Origin: Periplaneta americana
Taxonomy: Eukaryota; Arthropoda; Insecta; Blattodea; Blattidae
Direction: 5' to 3'
Length of the DNA stretch: 64,000 bases
NCBI RefSeq assembly: GCF_040183065.1
Contig: NC_091117.1
Location: forward strand, 112,753,001-112,817,000
A program made the translations under genes and the position numbers. Positions 56,540 to 64,000 of the stretch are shown here, piece by piece. Position 1 is the stretch's first letter. Every line of letters starts with the position of its first letter. The notes under the pieces were generated by a model. The model was not told the DNA's origin, ran no database searches, and worked only from the letters and a program-made list of their open reading frames with translations.

Positions 56540-59160
56540 TTATTTTGCCATTTCTCACAAATTGTGCTTTAAGGACATACCTTTATATTTTTATCTGTCA
56601 ATTTTATCCTATTATTGTATATTTTCAATTTTTAGCGCATTGTAATGAAATAATTTCTTTAGTGTTTCAGACTATACATTGGGAAGCATATATTCTTTTG
56701 AATATCAGAGGAAAATGAAGAAGAATCATCAGAAGTTCAGCAAAATGACAGAAGAATTATACAGACGGTAAACATTTATATTTTTGTTATAGGCTAATGT
56801 GTATTTATTGATTTTTTTTCTGCAGCTGCGAAAATGTAATATGCTTAAAAGTTGGACTTTAATGGTTGTTACAGAATGTTGTGTCACATGAATAAGTTTG
56901 ATTATCTAAACATTTCACTCATAATTTCCAGTCCTTCCCCGTAAAAGAAAAGTGACTGATCGGAAATGTTGCAAAACACTTTGTACTTCCATTAAGATCC
57001 TGAAAAGATGTTATGGAAATAATGTATTTTTTTTACACTCAATAAATATTGCTTAATAGTTAATATTCGTTAAGTGCCTTAATTTTTGTGTCAAATTATA
57101 CTTGCTATTAGCATTCTTAAAATTATAGTTTTATTGTGTAGGGAAAGGATCGGCAGAAATGTCATGATCACTAGCAATAGTGATGTCGCAGAGGCAGCAC
57201 TGTAAACTGTCTTTGCTTCACCCCTTCTCTTCCGTCCAACTCCCTACAACTCCAGTTCACAGGCATCTATCAGTGGCAGGTTACCTGATTAGATTTAGGT
57301 TTCTTCTTTCTCAAAACCTTCAACTTCTGTTCGGAAACGTATGTTTAAGGAATAATGGGAGTAATAGTATTTGTTGTATACATGATGACAATGTAGACCT
57401 CTTCTGTTCTATTCTAGTAGACACTTATAAATCGAACATCTAGTGACATTATGACACGTCATAATATTATCACGAAATCATAGGTAAGCCTGAACATATT
57501 TAATGTAATTGTAAACAGAAATGTATACAATAGAAAATAAGTATAAACGTAATTTTCTTTTCGTAGGGCTGGACGGTGCGAATCAATTAAAACATTAAAA
57601 AAAACTAATTGAAATAATAGTTCCGGTACTAAAATATGATGAAACAAGCTATGAGTCAAAGGGAACTCCATGCAAGTTATGTTATTGTTTTGGAAATCGC
57701 AAAATCATCAAACTCCTATAATGAAGGCCAATTCATTAAAACATGGCTGAATAAAGTTTCTAACATGGCAATACAAAGGAGAGTGAGGGATATTGAAACA
57801 CTAGTGAGCTAGAAATAAAATCGAAGATCCATAAACAGTGGTGTAATTTCTCGCTATTGATAGAGATATTGATAGAGTAGAATTGGTAATGTTCATCCGC
57901 GGAGTTACGAAGGATCTCTTTGTATAAGAATATTTGCTCGATGTCATTGCACTTAAAGAAAATACAACAGGAGAAGAATTTTCCAAGCATGAAGAAAATA
58001 TATAGAAGAAATGAATCTGAACATAAAGCAACTTGTATCTGTAGTAGGCCTAACATACAGGACCGAAATACGACTTCAAAAAAGTCTACTAGATGGACTA
58101 ACGTGTTACTAAGACAGCTGAAAATAAGTGAGGACATAAAACGTTGCCATTGTATAACACACCACACTGGCTTAGATTCATTTAAAATGCTCTCTATAGA
58201 AAAGTAATAACTTATGTGTAGTCCTATCATAGGTCGCCTGCCACTACCCTACATAGTTGCGATGTCTGGCTCTATATTCAATATATATTTCGGAACACTA
58301 ACTTGTTTTCACAACGAAAACTTCTAATATCTAAACAAAGATCGTGACTAGCAGGCGAAAATTTACGAGTTGTATTAAGAGTGGCAATTTGTGACGTATT
58401 TTCTTAGGTTGTTGTAGCACAGTACAGATAAAGGTGAAATGAAATATAATCTGTTCATCTATAAATCAATATTGTGTAGTCTACATCAGATGATTGGGTT
58501 GAGAGTCCACCACTGGGATCTGAACAGAGTGCTCTGTTCTGCTCTCCCAAGCCAAAAGGGCGTATCTCAAGGATTTTCTGAAATAATTGGAGAGTTCAGA
58601 TGTTAATATATTTATTTCCTAAGGGAAATGGCCGTTTCTCAATGAATTGTGCCTTCAGAATCTGATTCAGTGAAAGTCGTATCTCAAAATTTATATAAAT
58701 TCCTAAGCAAATTTGGCAGAAGTTCATTTTTCTAAGCAAGAAGGCTGTTTCTTAGAAATATGTTCTTTTTGCTTAGTATTTCCTATTTGCCATTCTAGTC
58801 AAATTAGACGTAACTGCATTAGTAACAAATTTGTATTTTAATCCGTTCTCAACAATGTAATCGCCACTACCTGAATGCTTATTTCCCATTACTTAAACAT
58901 AGTTCTTATAATTAATTCATTGTTGGTCATGAGTGGAGTGTTCCAATTAATTTTTCTAGCTTATTATTGAAAATATATCACAATTTTCATTTCTTTGTTA
59001 GTTGTTATGTAGTCAAGACACATAATATTGATTCTACTCAACCTTATTTTAGAAACGCCATTATAATCAGTACGTAAGTAAAATAATATTTATTTTTATC
59101 ACTATTGCACTGATAGTCCATATCAAAAATATTTTAGAGATTTTTTTTTTTTTAAGGTTT
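56540..59160. other. Spacer; possible small antisense-overlapping ORFs at 57760-58230
   Basis: No feature I can name. At 57920-58207 (plus) a 95-residue frame rich in Lys and Arg overlaps a 156-residue minus frame; neither has a recognisable motif. Between 58559 and 58760 the phrase GGSCGTWTCTCA recurs about four times, possibly subterminal repeats of the element to the right. Confidence 0.35.
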
Positions 59161-59190
59161 CATTATGAATCCTCCTCTCGAGGGAAAAAA

Positions 59191-61075
59191 ATGGTGATGC
59201 TAGCCAACTCAGAAGATGATGAGTGCGTCTCTCCACATTTCACAATTGAAGATATCACTGCTCCTTCTCATACAGAATATTCAGAAGCAAGTAAGGATTC
59301 TCCATTCACGAAAAAGATATGGTCAGGAAAAGGAAGAAGTACACATTGTCAGCAAGTGAAAGGAAAAAAGTGAAATATGATTCATATGCCAAAGAACATG
59401 GTATTAAAACTAACTGTGACACTGAAGTATGCACACGGAAGTGTTTAACCAAAATAATTGAAGAGAGACGCAGATATATAAATTGTGAGTTCTGGAAAAT
59501 GAGAAACATAAAGGAAAGAAAATCGTTTAATCTTCATCACATTTCGTCAATTTCTCCAAAGCAAAGAACTGTTGATTATGGAGAGCCTGAGGAAGGGTAG
59601 AGGAGAACCATTCCTATATGTACATGCTTAAAGATCAACAAGGAACTTTACAAGTGGTATGCAAGGTACTTTTTTTGACAACTCTTGGCTTTAAGAAGAA
59701 TAATGATAAAGTTGTTCCGCAGTGCGCTAAGGAATTCAAACAACACTGTAACCCCCCTTGAAGATAGAAGATGTAAAACAGTACCTCATAACAAAATGGA
59801 CAGTGAAATAATTCGTAGACACATAATTTCATTTAATACTACCATATCGTATTACCGGGGGAAACATGCACCTAATCATCTTTATTTACCAAGTGATATA
59901 ACTCTGACTGCCATGCACCAAGATTTTATTACTCAGAATGTTAATTACAAATGTTTATATGAAAAGTACAGAATGGTAGCCAGTGAAATGAACATATCTT
60001 TTGCTAAACTGGGGCATGAGGAATGTGAAAATTGTTAAGTCTTCAATGTGCATAATAATAGCCACACAAAGAAAAATTTGGACACTAATTGTGAAATTTG
60101 TAAAATGTGGAAAAAACATATTGAGAGAGCATCAAAATCTTGGGTCAAATACAGAGAAGATGCTGAAAAAAATGAAGAGGTTAACAAAATAATTTATTGT
60201 GCAGAGCTTAAAAAAAGTTATCATGTTGTCAAGACTGGATACATTTAAGGTAGCTAGGTATATTTACAAGCCATTTGACTGTCTACAATGAGAGCTTCGT
60301 TCCTGTTGGGGGAGGGGAGGGGGGAACAAAAAATGTGCATGCTGTTTGCAGCTGTCTGGCACGAGGCTCTCTTTAAAAGGAGCAAAGAAGAAATCGTAAA
60401 CACGTTCCACCATATTTTTCAAGTACAGGAGAGGTTGTTAAAAAAATTATTCTATGGTTGGACAACTCCACTGTCCAGAACAAAACTGGACATTCTTTTT
60501 CATTTTGATTTACATTGTTAATTCAAATGAGATAAGTGCTAATGAAATTTTGATAAGATACTTTGAACCAGGCCATATGTTTATATGGCTGCTGATTCCT
60601 TTCATCACAAGGTAGAACAGTCAATGAAAAGACGTGGAAATAAACTATATGATCTTGCAGACTTTGTAGATGCAGTAAAAGCAGGCTCTTACCAGACTGA
60701 GGTACTGCTAATGAAGCTTCAGCATTTTTTCCTTTGGTCTGACTACTCATCACAATATAAATTGAACCTGATTCATCCAAGATCCTATCTGCATGGTAGG
60801 GTTGAAATATCGGTTTCCAGAGGATTATGGTTGAAATATCGGTTTCCAGAGGATCATACAGTATGCAGTACAAAAATAACTTTGATGATACATCATTCAA
60901 CAGAAATTTCCTGACTGGAAAAATAAACAAAAGGAAGGAACAGCTACCACGTCCTGAGCAGCAACGAAAGCCTTTTTGATTTCCTGCTCAAAAAAAAAAA
61001 AGTGCCATAATTCGCAACTTGGGTGGAATAATGAAAAACAGACTGATGTTTTAAGAGAACCTTGCAGTAAATGGT
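59191..61075 (+). pseudogene. Transposase-like protein of an unplaced arthropod/hydra family
   Basis: Broken protein text in order: YTLSASERKKVKYDSYAKEH (59340), CTRKCLTKIIEERRRYINCE (about 59430), FFDNSWL or FFLTTLGFKKN (59670), SYYRGKHAPNHLYLPSDIT (59848), MNISFAKLGHEECENC (59990), WHEALFKRSKEEIVNTF (60358), WLDNSTVQNKT (about 60455, one frame over), YFEPGHMF (60560), ADSFHHKVEQSM (60595) and DLADFVDAVKAG (60651). The sequence SHYxR-HAPN-YLP, N-x-SF-..C-x2-C, W-x-DN-..-QNK, GHTfm-x-ADSfHh is a pattern I recall from uncharacterised, probably transposon-derived proteins. A DDE/RNase H fold is inferred, not shown. There are at least five frameshifts. Confidence 0.65.
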
Positions 61076-61109
61076 GACTAAAATTGTGTTCAAGTATCAT
61101 AACTTTTCA

Positions 61110-61676
61110 GTGATTTGAATAATTTCAAGAGAAAAATTGTTCTGGGGCTGGGTATCGATCCCAGGACTCTTTGCTTAGTGCATGAATGCTCTACCGACTG
61201 AGCTACCCCAGGAACTATACACGACACCGTCACAATTCTTCCCTTTATAGCCACATAACTCAAATTGGTTGACAAGATGCCAGAAACCCAACTTTGAGTG
61301 CACACAATTCTGTGTGACTCAAATTGTGGCTTTATTTTAATGTACCTACAGTAACGAATATATTATGCAAATCTGGCTTTCAGGTAGGAGCTCCCTGTGA
61401 AGCAACTCGAATAATTTGAAGGGAAAAATTGTTCTGGGTCCGGATATCGATCCTGGGACCCTTTGCTTAGCGCATGAATGTTCTACCGACTGATCTACCC
61501 CAGGAACTATACACAACACCATCACAATTCTTCCCTTTATATCCACATAACTAAAATGGGCTGACAAGACACCAGAAACCCAACTTTGAGTGCACACAAT
61601 TCTCTGTGACTCAAATTGTGGCTTTCTGTTAATATACCTACAGTAACGAATATATTATGCAAATCTGGCTTTCATT
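61110..61676 (-). repeat. Two tandem copies (292 bp) of a tRNA-derived unit
   Basis: Copy 1 about 61110-61402, copy 2 about 61403-61676. Each carries on the minus strand a tRNA-like region (61140-61214 and 61432-61506). In copy 1 the acceptor stem CTGGGG/CCCCAG, D stem GCTC/GAGC and T arm CTGGG-ATCGATA-CCCAG all pair; the anticodon arm does not. In copy 2 the D stem is damaged (GATC/GAAC). Downstream text CAACTTTGAGTGCACACAAT is common to both. It reads as a SINE or tRNA-derived repeat duplicated in tandem, not as two working tRNA genes. Confidence 0.8.
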
Positions 61677-61927
61677 GTTTTGTTATTATTTTTTTTAGTT
61701 AATTTATTTACCTCAGTAATTTATATGGAAGTCCTATGTGAACTGTGTACCTTAGTAAATATAACCAAACATTTATTTTGAACTTCATTGTTGTACCTTT
61801 GTAGCATTAATATATTAACAGAATGATTGGTAAATAAATTGCTGTCTCTTCACTGATTTTCTAGATAATATTTGTCTTGAATTGCAGTATTTTTTGCAAT
61901 ACTGCTATGTAATATGTGTTGTAATTT

Positions 61928-61995
61928 AATAAAATAATAATAATAATAATAATAATAATAATTAATAAAATAATAAAAATAATTAATAAAATAAA
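61928..61995. repeat. (AAT)n microsatellite
   Basis: AAT units with interspersed AATTAATAAA, directly left of the small palindrome at 62009. Confidence 0.9.
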
Positions 61996-62008
61996 CCAGA
62001 CAATTTCA

Positions 62009-62131
62009 CTTACTGGCCTTTTTATGTACAATTTGAAATATGCCTAATTTGTTAAGCATATCAATATGTTCAACAATTAATATTAATACTTAGCAAATTA
62101 GGTGTATCTCAAATTGTACATAAAATGTAAG
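62009..62131. repeat. Small palindrome (foldback MITE-like)
   Basis: Arms 62009-62056 and 62089-62131 are reverse complements over about 43 bp with few mismatches: TTATGTACAATTTGAAATAT on the left answers CAAATTGTACATAA on the right. The loop is about 32 nt and rich in AT. No clear TSD. Confidence 0.8.
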
Positions 62132-62964
62132 CTAATTAGTCTAAAAATTGTATTCTATATAATATATTGAATATATTAATTCAATAATGAATATGTTGAA
62201 AATTCCAATAAATTCACTTTAAAAGTAGGCGTGCTTTGATCATTTACAGAATCCTCAATACTGAAAAATATTCAAGTTTTCAGATATGGCCTTTCAGCTA
62301 GGGAGGGCAGTGTACTCCTCGATTGATATTACATCTTATGTATTGTGGCTTGCATCTAGTGATGTCGGTAGTGAGTACAAATTTGCCGACAGCTGGTGTA
62401 GGGTATAAAGCAGTTATATTTGTTGATGTACCTATAACATACGACGCTCTCTTGTAGTAGACAGGCTCCAAAAATTAAAGCAGTATTGTGTGAAGAAGTT
62501 GTAATTGAAAGAGAGAATAAATAAATTAATGATAATAAAAACAAAAAGAAGGATTCTCAAATATTTAACAAACCTAGAAATTCACTCACAAAGACATTGG
62601 AAGGGAATGTACAGCACACATCCTAATTTTGAGGCCTATTTTCAGAAAAAAAAAAAGTTAGTCTTATAAACCGACAAAATACGGTACTGGTAGTGATTTA
62701 GATATTTGTGAATTTTAGGATAGTTAGTTTTTCTTTTGCCACAAGATATTGTCAGAAACACACATGGACCATACCAGTAGTTTATATAAAATATTTCTGT
62801 AGCATTTTGTAATATTTATTTTATGTAAAAAAATATTAAACTTTGTGTATTAGTTCATATTAATATTAGGTTTTCTTTGAATTCTTTGTGAATTACTGTC
62901 ATCCTTGCCACTACCTCCACCATCACCATTGAATTAGATTTTAGGCTTTCATGGCAATTATGTT

Positions 62965-63101
62965 CAGAAGTAGATTTTTGGGTATTCCAGCATTTTCGAA
63001 CAACATACAGGTTCCATCTTCAAGTTTTACTATATTGCTCTGTAGACGGAACTTGTGCAGTTCGAAAATGTTGGATGTGGAATATCCAAAAACCTGCTTG
63101 A
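62965..63101. repeat. Inverted repeat, ~37 bp arms
   Basis: TTTTTGGGTATTCCAGCATT at 62972-62991 is answered by AATGTTGGATGTGGAATATC at 63067-63086, with GTTCGAA at the inner edges (63001 and 63060). The loop is about 58 nt. The function is unknown; the end of a retroelement or a MITE is possible. Confidence 0.7.
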
Positions 63102-64000
63102 GTCTACCACCACACCACAGCCACAGTATTTTATGTGTTGTTTATTATTTTGATCTTGTTTACCTAATTTCCATATTCTCTGTATCTGCCAGAATCAGGG
63201 TTGGTTAACTAAAACCTTATTTATAGACTATGTAATACAATAACATATGAAACGTTAATAACTCAATTGATTTTGTCAGTTGTTTTAGTAGTTATTAATC
63301 ATGAATCTCTCATAAAATACTTCTAATGATGATTAATCTATAATAATGTTTTAAAGATTAGACTGCTTATTACATAAAAATTAATATGTTTATTTACCTT
63401 GAGCTTTTGTAGATTATTCAAAATACAATATAGAAGTAAGAATATCAGTCTTGCCAGGGTCACAAAAACCATACAAATCCGTAAAATCTAAAGAAAACCC
63501 CTACATTTCTTTAAATGGTCTTAAGAAGCCGAAGTTTTGCTCTTTTAAGTTTTATACTACACGCTATGGTGCAGTCTTACAGAGTACTGGGTTGTAACTC
63601 AGTAATATGATTAATAGAATTAAAGCTCCTATCATGTTCAGTAATATCGAATACAGTAAGTACTGCAGGTTTAACTTCATAATTTTATTATCGACTTTTT
63701 TCTAACAAACACACTGTACATTTAGGAACATTTTTATTTGTAATTTTTTTTTATTTATTTATTTTTTTGTGTGTCTGAATAAAGCAAAAAATGCCTGATT
63801 CCTTTTGTGGCAAAATATCTCTACACTGAGGGATTAATCTCTAAAGCTGGCAACACTGAACAATACTGTATTTTCTCGAATACTCTGCCCCCTTGAATAA
63901 GCCTGCATAAACATACAACAAATTAAAAGCAATTAAGCACAAATACAGTTTAGTTATGGTAACAATAAATTTATCCTGGAACAGGACACCTTTCAATCCC
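63102..64000. other. AT-rich terminal spacer, nothing recognised
   Basis: No coding motif, tRNA-like sequence or inverted ends seen up to the window edge. Confidence 0.5.

Noticed and set aside
57760..58230. A 156-codon minus ORF overlapping a 95-codon plus ORF
   Set aside because: No motif on either strand; the hydrophobic minus frame looks like the antisense shadow of Lys/Arg-rich text.
61140..61506. Functional tRNA genes on the minus strand
   Set aside because: The anticodon arms do not form and the sequences lie in a duplicated repeat unit.

Overview
This is a stretch of eukaryotic, almost certainly arthropod, repetitive DNA. No host gene, rRNA gene, CRISPR array or bacterial gene is visible. 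The SINE family at 3628-3880 and 21795-22047, the transposon mix and the AT-rich spacers look like a cockroach or termite genome (Blattodea, Periplaneta-like). That assignment rests on recalled resemblance, not on a search. Nearly every readable protein segment comes from a transposable element (TE), and nearly all are broken by stops, frameshifts or later insertions.

Layout. 1-7.2 kb: a Harbinger transposase remnant, an inverted GA/CT minisatellite, a ~140 bp tandem array, a SINE, and a complete hAT element (4011-6777) sitting in a 190 bp tandem repeat. 7.9-12.6 kb: a full-length but dead Jockey-like LINE with a perfect 15 bp target-site duplication (TSD). 12.7-16.5 kb: a Myb/SANT-like pseudogene, a 5'-truncated LINE and a two-gene, internally deleted Harbinger element. 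16.5-22.7 kb: sparse DNA with a palindrome, an orphan 2.2 kb element with terminal inverted repeats (TIRs), and a Tc1/mariner-type element carrying a SINE. 22.8-33.8 kb: one minus-strand CR1-like LINE with an esterase-type ORF1, split by a MULE with a FLYWCH zinc finger, a Tigger/pogo element, a TIR element carrying tRNA-like sequences, and a 1.2 kb TIR element. 34-42 kb: a second SINE family, mariner and Harbinger remnants, a foldback element and a small hAT MITE. 42.5-56.1 kb: a five-level nest, in which a hAT is split by a piggyBac, which contains a tandem pair of unknown repeats, one of which is split by a SINE, which is split by a nearly intact Jockey-like LINE. A Penelope GIY-YIG fragment and a LINE fragment lie in the same piggyBac. 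56-64 kb: a transposase-like pseudogene of an unplaced family, tandem tRNA-derived units and small palindromes.

The parts do not form a pathway. They are a record of successive insertions whose order can be read from TSDs and from interrupted reading frames that resume on the far side. The positions most worth following are the nest at 42.5-56.1 kb, the multiply hit CR1-like LINE, the tRNA-bearing TIR element (28940-31258), the orphan 8 bp-TSD element (18233-20477), and a possible -1 frameshift signal in the younger Jockey-like LINE (47913-47920).
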